A DNA stretch of 27,119 nucleotides, from assembly GCA_035938875.1 (NCBI GenBank), contig DASZGL010000031.1:1-27119 (forward strand). The letters are read 5' to 3'. Every line of letters begins with the position of its first letter. The stretch's first letter is position 1. The position numbers and the translations under genes were made by a program. The notes beneath the pieces were generated by a model. It made no database searches and was not told the origin of the DNA. It saw only the letters and a list, made by a program, of their open reading frames with translations. This document shows positions 14,639 to 22,539 of the stretch, one piece after another. Origin of the DNA: DASZGL01 sp035938875 (GTDB lineage Bacteria > Chloroflexota > Dormibacteria > Aeolococcales > Aeolococcaceae).

Positions 14639-15040
14639 CTAGCTCACCCGGCTGGCCGTCTCCCTGAGGCTGGTCCGGGCCAGCCCATTGATGACCCGTT
14701 CGAGGTACGCGAGCCTGTAGGGCTTGCTGAGCACATGGTTGGCGCCGGCGTGGCGCGCCGCATTGCCGCCATCGTCGCAGCCCGCGTCGGTGACGGCGAC
14801 CACCGCGAGTCGTGGACACTGCGCTTTCAAGCGGCGGCACACCTCATACCCGTCGACGCCTGGCATCAACAGGTCGAGGACGACCAGATCCGGCGACGCA
14901 CTGTCGGCGACGCGGATGCCGGCCTCGGCGTCCCCGGTTGTGAATACCTCGTAGCCCTCCATGTTGAGGAACACGGACACCAGGCGAAGAAGTTGTGGGT
15001 TGTCGTCGATGACGAGGACGCGCCCGCGTGAGACGGTCAT
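14639..15040 (-). CDS. Stand-alone receiver (REC) domain response regulator
   Basis: A 133-residue CheY-like protein. Acidic pocket Asp pair in VLVIDDN, phosphoacceptor Asp in LVVLDLLMPGVDGYE, the Thr/Ser position in VAVTDAG, and the Lys in VLSKPYRLAYLERV. There is no output domain, so it should act by protein contact or as a phosphorelay link. ATG 15040 with GGAGAG upstream puts the receiver fold at the N-terminus as expected. An alternative GTG at 15154 overlaps the kinase stop by 4 bp (GTGA) and adds 38 residues without family resemblance and with less biased codons. Sits between the hybrid kinase gene and the P450 gene on one strand. Confidence 0.88.
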   Translation of the reverse strand: MTVSRGRVLVIDDNPQLLRLVSVFLNMEGYEVFTTGDAEAGIRVADSASPDLVVLDLLMPGVDGYEVCRRLKAQCPRLAVVAVTDAGCDDGGNAARHAGANHVLSKPYRLAYLERVINGLARTSLRETASRVS

Positions 15041-15150
15041 CTGCTCTCCGTCGTACTCGCTCCCGGACAGTCCGTTCACGCGTAGACCGACTCCGTGATG
15101 ATCCGAGGTGCCACTCAGATCGTCAATTTCATGCCATGTCGAGTAGCTGT

Positions 15151-16734
15151 TCACGACACAGCGCCGACCGGGGTCGCCGCCGCAACGCTGAGCACGCTGT
15201 CGAGCGCGTCCAGGAACACGGAGACCTTGAGCGGCTTGGTGAGATAGTCGCGAATCCCTTCCTTCCTGAGCCGCCGAATCTGCGCAGCAGTGGCGTCGGC
15301 GCTCACCACGACGATGGGGATGTCAGCGGTGCGCGGATCGTGGCGCAGCAAACGCACCACCTCGTCACCGCTCATATCGGGGAGATGAACGTCGAGAAGG
15401 ATGGCGTCGGGTCGGTGCTCGCGGGCCAGATCAACGCCAAGGCGACCTTGGATGGCGGCGAGCAGCTGGACGTTCGGTCGCATCGCCAGGATGCTCTCGA
15501 TGAGCATGAAGTTGGAAGGGTTGTCCTCGATGCAAAGGACGACTCGACGGCCTTCGGACACGGTGGCGGGTCTGCTGGTCCGTCGTCCGACGAGCTGTCG
15601 CTCAAGCGCTTGCGGTTGCTGTCGCTCGCTTGCCTGCAGGGTGATGCGAAAGCAAGCACCGCGCGGCACGTCGAAGACGGCCTCGAGCGCTCCGCCCATT
15701 GCCTGGGCGAGTCGCCGCGACAAAGACAGCCCGAGACCCGTGCCCTCGATCCCCGTCGCCTCAGCACCCAACCGGTCAAACGGCTGGAACAGCCGGTGAC
15801 GAAGCGCTTTGGGAATGCCGGGCCCGGTATCGCGCACCTCGATGCGCATCGTCGTCGCGTCGGGTGTGTCCGCGGAGATCGTGATAGAGGCGCCTTCCGG
15901 GCAGTACTTGATCGCGTTCGACGTCAGGTTGAGCAGCACCTGCTTGAGTCGCTGTCGGTCAGCCAAGACATCGCACGTCTGCGCATCGCTCAGGTCGGTG
16001 GTGACCGATACGGACTTGGCCTGGGCCAGCGGTGCGACGATGCCGAGAACGTCGTCGACGAGCTCGCTGACGTGGACGGGCTCGATGCTCAGAGTGACGT
16101 GGCCCGACTCGATCCGTGAGATGTCGAGAGCCTCGTTGATGAGCTCGAGCAGGTGCTTGCCGGCGACGAGGATGTGCCGGACCATCCCCTCTTGCTCGGC
16201 GGTCAAAGGATCGCCCGCCGCACCACCCATCTCCAACAGCTCGGCAAAGCCGAGGATCGCGCCCAACGGCGTACGCAGCTCATGGCTCATGCGCGAGAGA
16301 AATTCGCTCTTCTCCCGGTTGGCACCCTCTGCCCCGGATCGCGCCTCGTGCGCTCGGCGCTCGGCGAGCTTGCGCTCGCTGATGTCGGTCACGATGGCCA
16401 CAAAGGTCGGACCCTGCGATTCGTTCTCCGACATCACGATGGCGAATTCGGCGGGGAACTCATGGCCGTCTCGGTGCCGGGCGCGAAGCTCGACGACGTG
16501 TCCGACCACTGTTGGCGATCCAACCAGCAGACACCGGGCCAGCGCAGCATTGAGGTGCACTCGGTCGCGCATGGCGACGATCGTGGCGCTTGCGTGAAGG
16601 TCTACGACCTCATGAGCCGGCCAGCCGAAGACCCGCGCTGCATGCTCGTTCCATCCGATGATCTGCCCCTCGCAGTTCATCGAGACGACGGCGCTGAGCT
16701 CATCGTCGAGAGGCGGCTCGTCCTTCGTGCTCAC
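15151..16734 (-). CDS. Hybrid sensor histidine kinase (PAS-HisKA-HATPase-REC)
   Basis: A 527-residue cytoplasmic kinase with no membrane segment. PAS domain about residues 10-120 (GQIIGWNEHAARVFGWPAHE to FVAIVTDISERK). Dimerisation/phosphoacceptor helix FLSRMSHELRTPLGAILGF with His151. ATPase N box NLTSNAIKY, G1 DTGPGIP and G2 GTGLGLSLSRRLAQAMGG. A C-terminal receiver starts at VVLCIEDNPSNFML with phosphoacceptor Asp in AILLDVHLPDMSG and Lys in YLTKPLKV. It should sense a soluble or redox cue through PAS and pass phosphate to its own receiver, then perhaps to the small REC protein encoded next. GTG start at 16734, no strong ribosome binding site. Resembles multi-domain kinases of soil actinobacteria and Chloroflexi. 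Confidence 0.92.
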   Translation of the reverse strand: MSTKDEPPLDDELSAVVSMNCEGQIIGWNEHAARVFGWPAHEVVDLHASATIVAMRDRVHLNAALARCLLVGSPTVVGHVVELRARHRDGHEFPAEFAIVMSENESQGPTFVAIVTDISERKLAERRAHEARSGAEGANREKSEFLSRMSHELRTPLGAILGFAELLEMGGAAGDPLTAEQEGMVRHILVAGKHLLELINEALDISRIESGHVTLSIEPVHVSELVDDVLGIVAPLAQAKSVSVTTDLSDAQTCDVLADRQRLKQVLLNLTSNAIKYCPEGASITISADTPDATTMRIEVRDTGPGIPKALRHRLFQPFDRLGAEATGIEGTGLGLSLSRRLAQAMGGALEAVFDVPRGACFRITLQASERQQPQALERQLVGRRTSRPATVSEGRRVVLCIEDNPSNFMLIESILAMRPNVQLLAAIQGRLGVDLAREHRPDAILLDVHLPDMSGDEVVRLLRHDPRTADIPIVVVSADATAAQIRRLRKEGIRDYLTKPLKVSVFLDALDSVLSVAAATPVGAVS

Positions 16735-17004
16735 GGCGCGACGACCGGAACGGTGCGATGCGACACTTCAGCTCCCCAGCCAGCGGCGGCCTTCCTTCGG
16801 GCAGTAAAGGACGCACGGATCGCACATCTGCCGGCACCACCGGCATGTCACTGCGACGCGACAAGCGTCACCCGAGCGCCACCGGATGCCAACACGGGTA
16901 CGACGCACGTCGGGTCGATGGTGCCGCGTACCGTGCGGTTGGTGCTCTCTGCAACGGCGAGGTGGCTCCCCCGCCCGGGTCGCGTGTCGCGTCGCTCGAG
17001 ATGA
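16735..17004. other. Non-coding stretch upstream of the hybrid kinase gene
   Basis: Together with the hairpin at 17005-17041 and the flanking bases, this is a 321-bp gap between two minus-strand genes. It should contain the promoter of the kinase/REC/P450 group. Open frames here translate to Arg/Pro-rich shadow-like sequence, and I see no clear -35/-10 pair or operator. Confidence 0.5.
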
Positions 17005-17041
17005 ACCCCGGGGCCGGGCGGTTACCCGCCGACCCCGGGGT
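17005..17041 (-). terminator. Strong GC hairpin, likely terminator of the ABM-domain gene
   Basis: ACCCCGGGG (17005-17013) pairs perfectly with CCCCGGGGT (17033-17041), and inside it GGCGG-type bases 17017-17021 pair with 17026-17030 around a 4-base loop. It starts 14 bases after the stop codon of the minus-strand gene ending at 17056. There is no T-run, but GC-rich bacteria often use such tail-less hairpins. Confidence 0.6.
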
Positions 17042-17055
17042 GCTCTGCAGTCGCT

Positions 17056-17685
17056 CTACCGTGCAGTCGCGGGTGCGGCTACGAACTCGACGTGGACGCT
17101 CTCGTACTCGGCGACCTCGACATTCTTTGCGTCGATATCGGCGAACAGGCGGGTCCGCATCTCCTGGATGGCCGCGAAACTCGCCTCACGGTCCTCGGGA
17201 GTGTCCCAGACGCTGATGATCGCGAAGCGACCCGAGTCACGGTCGATGCCCAGGTTGAGAGCGCGGAAGCCGCGTTGAGCTTGCACCGTGGGGAGCGCTT
17301 CGGCGCGCATCCGCTCGACGAGCGTATCCACCTTGCCCGGCGCGGCTTCACCGACGTTCGCCCGAATGTACGTGCCTGAGATGGGCGGCGCTGCCATCTC
17401 GCGGATGACGATCTCGTAGCGCTCAACGCTGGTCACGTTGCCCCCGGCGGCGCCTGCCGCCTGGGTGCGCAGTCGCGAGCCGGCGTCCTCGCTGGCCTTG
17501 AGGGTGTCACGGCTCTCCCAGAAGGTGTTGGCGACGCAGTCACCGCTCGACCGGTTGACAAGCATGACGGTGCCAGCAAAGCCGGCCACCTGCCTTGCGG
17601 CGGGCACGGTCACCTCTTTGAAATGCGCGATCGCTTTGTCCAGCTGATCGGGTGGGAATTGAAGACGGCTGGTTCGAACGTACAT
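17056..17685 (-). CDS. Protein with two tandem antibiotic-biosynthesis-monooxygenase (ABM-like) domains
   Basis: A 209-residue protein made of two dimeric alpha-beta-barrel repeats. Repeat one runs about 1-95, from MYVRTSRLQFPPDQLDKAI to VERYEIV, and contains VAGFAGTVMLVNRSSGD and FWESRDTLKASE. Repeat two runs about 105-200, from GTYIRANVGEAAPGKVDTL, with QRGFRALNLGIDRDSGRF and VWDTPEDREAS. Members of this fold act as cofactor-free monooxygenases, heme-degrading enzymes or stress proteins, and the reaction here is not predictable. ATG 17685 is preceded by AAGGAGG at about ten bases. It is monocistronic, with a hairpin behind it. Confidence 0.8.
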   Translation of the reverse strand: MYVRTSRLQFPPDQLDKAIAHFKEVTVPAARQVAGFAGTVMLVNRSSGDCVANTFWESRDTLKASEDAGSRLRTQAAGAAGGNVTSVERYEIVIREMAAPPISGTYIRANVGEAAPGKVDTLVERMRAEALPTVQAQRGFRALNLGIDRDSGRFAIISVWDTPEDREASFAAIQEMRTRLFADIDAKNVEVAEYESVHVEFVAAPATAR

Positions 17686-17816
17686 GGACTCTCGCCCTCC
17701 TTTGCGCCCGCCGGATCTTCTGCACAACGCAGAGGACCGGGACGCAAGCATAGGCCGTCTGCGCGAGCGCGGTGTGCTCTGTTAAAGGCTGTGAAGAAGG
17801 CGTCGGTGTACGCGAG

Positions 17817-18254
17817 TTACTTATCGCCTGCAGGCTCGGCCGTTTCCGAGGGCTCAGGAGACCTCTTCGACTCGTGCGCCTTGGCGGTCTCGCTCGCCTC
17901 GGACTTGCCGTCGGTCTTGTCCTGGGCCTCTGGGGACTCCGATGGCTCGGGCGTCTTTGTCGGCTCGGCTGTCTCGGACGGCTCCGGCGTGTCCGACGGC
18001 TCGGGCGTGTCCGACGGCTCGGGCGTCTCCGACGGCTCGGGCGTGTCCGACGGCTCGGGCGTCTCCGATGGCTCGGGAGTCTCCGACGCTTCGGCTGCCT
18101 TGACGTTGGTGTCGACCAGGGTGACCGCGTGCCCGACAGGGGCGCTGGCGGTCGCAAATGGCCCGACACGGGTCACCGCTGCCGCGCCCACCAGTGTTGC
18201 CAGCGCGACGGCGACGGCGGCGAGCCTGGCGGCTACGCGAGGGCTCGAGATCAT
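17817..18254 (-). CDS. Secreted or membrane-anchored protein with Ser/Thr-Pro-Glu repeats
   Basis: A 145-residue protein from ATG 18254 with AAGGGAG upstream. A signal peptide or N-terminal anchor spans about residues 7-30. After a short spacer the protein becomes a low-complexity tail built from the six-residue unit (E/D)TPEPS, about six near-perfect copies and several worn ones, ending in a charged Lys/Glu/Ser segment. It has no cysteine and no enzymatic motif. Such tails are typical of flexible, possibly glycosylated cell-wall spacers. The tail could also be a copy-number-variable repeat. Mature function unknown. Confidence 0.75.
   Translation of the reverse strand: MISSPRVAARLAAVAVALATLVGAAAVTRVGPFATASAPVGHAVTLVDTNVKAAEASETPEPSETPEPSDTPEPSETPEPSDTPEPSDTPEPSETAEPTKTPEPSESPEAQDKTDGKSEASETAKAHESKRSPEPSETAEPAGDK
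17977..18084. repeat. Tandem 18-bp repeat, six copies
   Basis: Six consecutive 18-bp units, GACGGCTCGGGCGTGTCC with one or a few changes (GTG/GTC at the fifth codon, decay in the first and last copy). They encode the repeated Glu-Thr-Pro-Glu-Pro-Ser type unit on the minus strand. The period is a multiple of three, so changes in copy number keep the frame. Confidence 0.9.
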
Positions 18255-18433
18255 CTACATCTCCCTTGAGCTCGATCGGGAGCCGCCAATCTCCTGACCG
18301 TTCGGACGGGCCAGGGCGGATGGTATCGCTGCGATACTCCCCGATCGGCTCCGCCGACGATCTGTGACAGGCAGGCGGTGGGTATCCGCGGCCGCTTGAC
18401 GAGCAGGCCTGGTGCGGCGTTGGATTCCGTCGC

Positions 18434-19243
18434 ATGCGCCTCGCCACCTGGAACGTCAACTCGATCCTCCCTCGGATGCCTCGCCTTCTCGAGTGGCTGG
18501 AGCGCATCGGGCCCGACGTCGCCTGCCTCCAGGAAACGAAGGTTGCCGACGACCGCTTCCCTCGGCTCGAGCTGTCGGGGCTCGGATACGAAGTCGCCGA
18601 ACTCGGCCAGGGTGCGTGGAACGGGGTCGCCATCGTCTCGCGCGTCGGCCTCGCCGACATCGCAACCGGACTCGACGGCGACGACGGATGGGATGGAGCG
18701 CGCGAAGCGCGCGCGATCAGAGCGACGTGTGCCGGCGTGCGCATATGGTCGGTGTACGTTCCTAACGGCCGCGAGCCCTCGCACGCACACTATTCGTACA
18801 AATTGCGGTGGCTCGATGCCCTCCGCGGCGCAATTGCAGGCGAATTGGACCGGGGCGTGCCACTAGCAGTGTGCGGCGACTTCAACATCGCACCCACCGA
18901 CGCCGACGTCTGGGATCCTGCCGCATTCGAGAATTCGACTCACGTGACACCGGCTGAACGCCAGTCGCTCACGTCCATTCGCGCGCTCGGCCTCGAGGAC
19001 GTCGTTCCCCGGCCGCTGAAGTACGACCGGCCGTTCACGTATTGGGACTATCGCGCCGGCATGTTTCACAAGAACATGGGGATGCGGATCGATCTGGTGC
19101 TGATGAGCGCTCAGCTCGCCTCGACGCTGAGTGACGCGTACGTCGATCGCGACATGCGCAAGGGGACGCTGCCGTCTGACCACGCACCCGTTGTGGTCGA
19201 TGTCAGCCTGCCTTCGGCTGCGCCGATATCATCCCAGCCGTGA
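18434..19243 (+). CDS. xth: Exodeoxyribonuclease III (AP endonuclease)
   Basis: A 269-residue member of the ExoIII/APE1 family, which cuts DNA at abasic sites and trims 3' blocking groups. All family motifs are present in order: TWNVNS, ACLQETK with the metal-binding Glu, the WNGVAI loop, VPNG, CGDFNIAPTDADVWD with catalytic Asp/Asn, and at the end SDHAPVVVDV with the catalytic Asp-His. Length is normal for bacterial ExoIII. The stop overlaps the GTG of the PHA synthase gene by 4 bp (GTGA). AlkA at the end of the same gene string makes a base-excision pair with it: the glycosylase creates abasic sites and this enzyme processes them. Confidence 0.93.
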   Translation: MRLATWNVNSILPRMPRLLEWLERIGPDVACLQETKVADDRFPRLELSGLGYEVAELGQGAWNGVAIVSRVGLADIATGLDGDDGWDGAREARAIRATCAGVRIWSVYVPNGREPSHAHYSYKLRWLDALRGAIAGELDRGVPLAVCGDFNIAPTDADVWDPAAFENSTHVTPAERQSLTSIRALGLEDVVPRPLKYDRPFTYWDYRAGMFHKNMGMRIDLVLMSAQLASTLSDAYVDRDMRKGTLPSDHAPVVVDVSLPSAAPISSQP

Positions 19244-20928
19244 CCTCGGTCAGGCGCGCCGAGTCGGTGCCCGAACGCGAACACGCCGCGGCGACGATCG
19301 GCGGAGCGAACCCGTTCGTCGGACTCTCCCGGGGGCAGGTTGCCGCCGCGGCGGGGCGCTGGGCGGCCCATCTTGTCGCCGACCCGGCGGTGGCGACCGA
19401 CCACGCTCTGCGTCTTGCCGGTGGCCTCGTCAGGATCGCCGCGGGAGCGTCGACGGTCGAACCCGAACGCGGCGACCGAAGGTTCGTCGATGCCACCTTC
19501 GCGACCAATCCTGTGTACCACCGCCTTCTGCAGGCGTATCTGCTGTGGCGAGCAGAGCTGCTCGCCACCGTCGACGACCTCCACCTCGACGAGCGCAGCG
19601 CCGATCGCGCGCGGTTCGCGCTGAGCTTGCTCACCGAGGCCGCAGCGCCGACCAACACGCTGTTGGGAAACCCGAGCGCGATGAAGAGAGCACGCGACAC
19701 CCGCGGGACCTCGCTGGTTCGCGGAGCGCGGCACATGCTCGGTGACCTCCGTCACAACGGCGGCATGCCGTCGATGGTGGACCGAAGACCATTCAAGGTC
19801 GGCGTCACCGTCGCCTTGTCGCCGGGGTCGGTGGTGTTTCGCAATGAGGTGCTCGAGCTCATCCAGTACCTACCCTCGACGACACGGATCCGCGAGCGTC
19901 CGACACTTCTCATCCCACCGCAGATCAACAAGTACTACGTGATCGACCTGGCGCCAGGCCGAAGCTTCGTCGAGCACGCCGTCGCCAAGGGCATCCCCTT
20001 CTACACCGTCAGCTGGAGGAATCCCACGCCCGCCCAGCGCGATTGGGGTCTCGACACCTACCTGGAGGCGGTGCTCGAAGCCATCGATGCCACGCTCGAG
20101 GTGGCGAGAAGCGACCAGCTAAACATACTCTCGATGTGCGCCGGCGGACTGACTACAGCCTGCCTGCTCGGTTACATGTCCGCCGTTGGCGACCAGCGAA
20201 TAAGCGCAGCCAGCCTGGTCGTGACCGCCATCGATGTCGCGGTGCGCTCGCAGATGAACATCTTTGCGTCCCCCCCGACCGTGGCCGCAGCGAGGCGGGC
20301 ATCGGCGCGTCGCGGCGTGCTTCCCGGTAGTTCCATGGCGCGGGTCTTTGCCTGGATGCGACCCAACGACCTGGTGTGGAACTACTGGGTGAACAACTAC
20401 CTCCTCGGCGAGCCACCCCCGGCGTTCGACATCCTCGCATGGAACGGCGATACAACGAACCTGCCCGCGCAGCTGCACTCGGACTTTCTGGACATGTTTG
20501 TCGACAACCCGCTGGTCCGCCCTAAGGGCATGATGGCCCTCGGCTCCCCAGTTGATCTAAGCGCGGTGACCTGTGACGTCTACGCTCTGGGAGCGCTGAC
20601 CGACCACATCGTTCCCTGGCAGGGCGCCTACCAGGCGACGCAGCTGTTCGGCGGCGCAACACGATTCGTGCTGAGCTCGAGCGGCCACATCCAGGCCATC
20701 GTCAACCCACCGGGAAACCCAAGGGCGCGGTACTTCCTCAACGAGGATTACGTCGCCGACCCCGCAGCGTGGCTGAAGGGGGCGACAGAACAGGCGGGCA
20801 CGTGGTGGGAGGACTGGGGTTCCTGGACGATCGAGCGATCTGGCGACGAGCGGCCGGCGCCGACCCGGGCAGGCAGCAGACGGCATCCCGCGCTCGACCC
20901 TGCTCCGGGGACGTATGTCCGCGAGTAG
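19240..20928 (+). CDS. phaC: Poly(3-hydroxyalkanoate) synthase
   Basis: A 562-residue class I/II-type PHA synthase, which polymerises hydroxyacyl-CoA into storage polyester at granules. The alpha/beta-hydrolase core has the lipase-like box with cysteine nucleophile, SMCAGG (Cys300), the catalytic Asp in ALGALTDHIVPW, and the His in SSSGHIQAIVNPP. Other family landmarks are TLLIPPQINKYYVIDLAPG, FYTVSWRNPTP and the ending GNPRARYF. The N-terminal about 110 residues before NPVY are variable, as usual. Translation is coupled to xth (GTGA overlap), and the 3' end overlaps the depolymerase gene by 14 bp. No phaA, phaB, phaJ or phasin gene is in the window, so monomer supply must come from elsewhere. 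Confidence 0.92.
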   Translation: MTSVRRAESVPEREHAAATIGGANPFVGLSRGQVAAAAGRWAAHLVADPAVATDHALRLAGGLVRIAAGASTVEPERGDRRFVDATFATNPVYHRLLQAYLLWRAELLATVDDLHLDERSADRARFALSLLTEAAAPTNTLLGNPSAMKRARDTRGTSLVRGARHMLGDLRHNGGMPSMVDRRPFKVGVTVALSPGSVVFRNEVLELIQYLPSTTRIRERPTLLIPPQINKYYVIDLAPGRSFVEHAVAKGIPFYTVSWRNPTPAQRDWGLDTYLEAVLEAIDATLEVARSDQLNILSMCAGGLTTACLLGYMSAVGDQRISAASLVVTAIDVAVRSQMNIFASPPTVAAARRASARRGVLPGSSMARVFAWMRPNDLVWNYWVNNYLLGEPPPAFDILAWNGDTTNLPAQLHSDFLDMFVDNPLVRPKGMMALGSPVDLSAVTCDVYALGALTDHIVPWQGAYQATQLFGGATRFVLSSSGHIQAIVNPPGNPRARYFLNEDYVADPAAWLKGATEQAGTWWEDWGSWTIERSGDERPAPTRAGSRRHPALDPAPGTYVRE

Positions 20929-21787
20929 GGCCGTACCGTATACGGGGATCCGGAAATCGACGCAGCGACCGCGGAGTCAGCACACGGTGGCGGTGCATGG
21001 CCACCGACTTCGCGTGTCGGTCGAGGGACCGCGCGGGGGCATCCCGCTGCTGCTCATCAGCGGTATCGGCGCACCGCTCGACCTCTGGGGCGACTTCCGC
21101 CGCCTGCTGGGCGTCGAGACCATCGCCTTCGATGCCCCAGGGTCGGGCGGCTCGTCCACGCCGCTGCGCCCCCGGACCATGTGGGAGCTGGCACGCACGG
21201 CCGACGCACTGCTCGACCGCCTGGGCTACGAGACCGTCGACGTCCTCGGCATATCGTGGGGTGGCGGACTCGCCGAGCACCTGGCGCTGGTCCGAGGGTC
21301 TCGAGTCCGGCGTCTGGTGCTCGCGTCGACCGGCTTCGGCGCCGGCTCGATCCCGGCGTCGCCACTGGCGGCGCTCCAGCTTCTGACACCTGCTCGGTAC
21401 TTCTTTCCATCGCACCTGGCTCGCGTCGGTCCGCAGTTGTTCGGCGGAGAGGTTCGACGCAGACCAGACATCCTCCGGGCGCAGGGCGTCCTTCGTTCAC
21501 GCCACCGGCCGTCGCTCCGCGGCTATGTCTATCAGCTCCTCGCTGCGAGCACATGGGTGGCGATGCCCTGGCTTCACATGGTGAAAGCGGAAACCTTGGT
21601 CCTGGTGGGAAGCGATGACCCCATCGTCCATGTGATCAACGGGCGCATCCTCGCGCGACTCATGCCACATGCGATACTGCGCGTGGTCCCCGACGCCGGC
21701 CACCTGTTCATCGTCGACCAACCTCGCGACGCAGCGGCCATCGTCAGCGACTTCCTTGCTGGATCTCCACACGTGGCGCATGGCTGA
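20915..21787 (+). CDS. phaZ: PHA depolymerase-like alpha/beta hydrolase
   Basis: A 290-residue alpha/beta hydrolase with nucleophile Ser114 in GISWGGG, Asp in GSDDPIV (about 234) and His263 in DAGHLF. Details match the intracellular medium-chain PHA depolymerase family from pseudomonads: LLISGIGAPLDLWGDF, IAFDAPGSGGSSTP, ARYFFPSHLARVGPQLFGG and INGRILARLMPHA. It would cut the polymer back to hydroxyacids. It overlaps phaC by 14 bp, which makes a synthesis/mobilisation pair as in pha operons, and overlaps the glycosylase gene by 8 bp. The first 25 residues are basic and not conserved, so a later start is possible. Confidence 0.88.
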   Translation: MSASRAVPYTGIRKSTQRPRSQHTVAVHGHRLRVSVEGPRGGIPLLLISGIGAPLDLWGDFRRLLGVETIAFDAPGSGGSSTPLRPRTMWELARTADALLDRLGYETVDVLGISWGGGLAEHLALVRGSRVRRLVLASTGFGAGSIPASPLAALQLLTPARYFFPSHLARVGPQLFGGEVRRRPDILRAQGVLRSRHRPSLRGYVYQLLAASTWVAMPWLHMVKAETLVLVGSDDPIVHVINGRILARLMPHAILRVVPDAGHLFIVDQPRDAAAIVSDFLAGSPHVAHG

Positions 21788-22451
21788 CAACACTCGCGCG
21801 AAGACTCGCAGGCAGGTATCGTACGCGACTGCGGCTCGCGAGCTCGCCGCGCGAGATCGGGTGCTTGCCGGGCTGCTGGACGATTTTGGACCGCCACTGC
21901 TGCGCGCGCCGCTGGACACTCATTTCGCCGCGCTGGTGCGGTCGATCACCTACCAGCAGCTGGCGGGAGCGGCGGCCACGGCCATCCACGGCCGGCTGGT
22001 CGCTGCAGTCGGCGACGGCGTCACCCCCGAGGGATTGCTCGCCCTGTCGCCTGAGGCGCTGCGAGCCGCTGGACTCTCCGGCAACAAGGCGGCGTCGCTG
22101 CGCGACCTCGCGGCCAAGGTCCTCGACGGAACCGTTGTGCTCGATCCCCGACGTTTGTCGCGCGAAGGCGACGAGGAGGTCATCACACGGCTGTCGACGG
22201 TTCGTGGCATCGGTCGCTGGACCGCGGAGATGTTCCTGATGTTCCAGCTGCACCGCCTCGACGTGTGGCCCGCTGGCGATCTCGGCGTGCGACGAGGATA
22301 TGGTCTCGCCTGGGGCGTACCGATGCCGACGCCACGCGAGCTGCAGCCACTCGGTGACAGGTTCCAACCCTACCGGTCAGTGGTCGCCTGGTACTGCTGG
22401 CGCGCCGCCGAGCGGCAGACGGGGGCCGCTGATACCGCGGTCACGCGATAG
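21780..22451 (+). CDS. alkA: DNA-3-methyladenine glycosylase II family protein
   Basis: A 223-residue HhH-GPD base-excision glycosylase. The domain starts at FAALVRSITYQQLAG (about residue 49). The helix-hairpin-helix reads LSTVRGIGRWTAEMFLM (138-154), and the catalytic Asp167 is in WPAGDLGVRRGY. It lacks the N-terminal domain of E. coli AlkA, as do many bacterial homologues of this length (about 200-230). It removes alkylated purines from DNA. ATG 21780 overlaps the end of phaZ by 8 bp, so it is translated from the same message as xth, phaC and phaZ. Confidence 0.92.
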   Translation: MADNTRAKTRRQVSYATAARELAARDRVLAGLLDDFGPPLLRAPLDTHFAALVRSITYQQLAGAAATAIHGRLVAAVGDGVTPEGLLALSPEALRAAGLSGNKAASLRDLAAKVLDGTVVLDPRRLSREGDEEVITRLSTVRGIGRWTAEMFLMFQLHRLDVWPAGDLGVRRGYGLAWGVPMPTPRELQPLGDRFQPYRSVVAWYCWRAAERQTGAADTAVTR

Positions 22452-22523
22452 GCGGTTCTGGTTGGGTCCAGCCATGTAGCCGTCGAGTGAGATGGCGAGG
22501 TTGTGCACGCGGAGTTTGGGCAC
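22377..22523 (-). pseudogene. Truncated dihydrofolate-reductase-like (RibD C-terminal family) remnant
   Basis: From GTG 22523 the frame reads KLRVHNLAISLDGYMAGPNQ, which is the conserved N-terminus of the DHFR-like RibD_C family ('.vr...SLDGy.agp.q'). The resemblance then ends and the frame runs as noise into the 3' end of alkA, stopping after 48 residues. The remaining roughly 150 residues of a normal family member are absent. It lies 16 bp behind the PIG-L stop on the same strand, so a co-directional gene was probably cut off by a deletion or rearrangement at the alkA end (about 22451). Confidence 0.65.
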
Positions 22524-22539
22524 GGTGTCTCCCGTGTGG

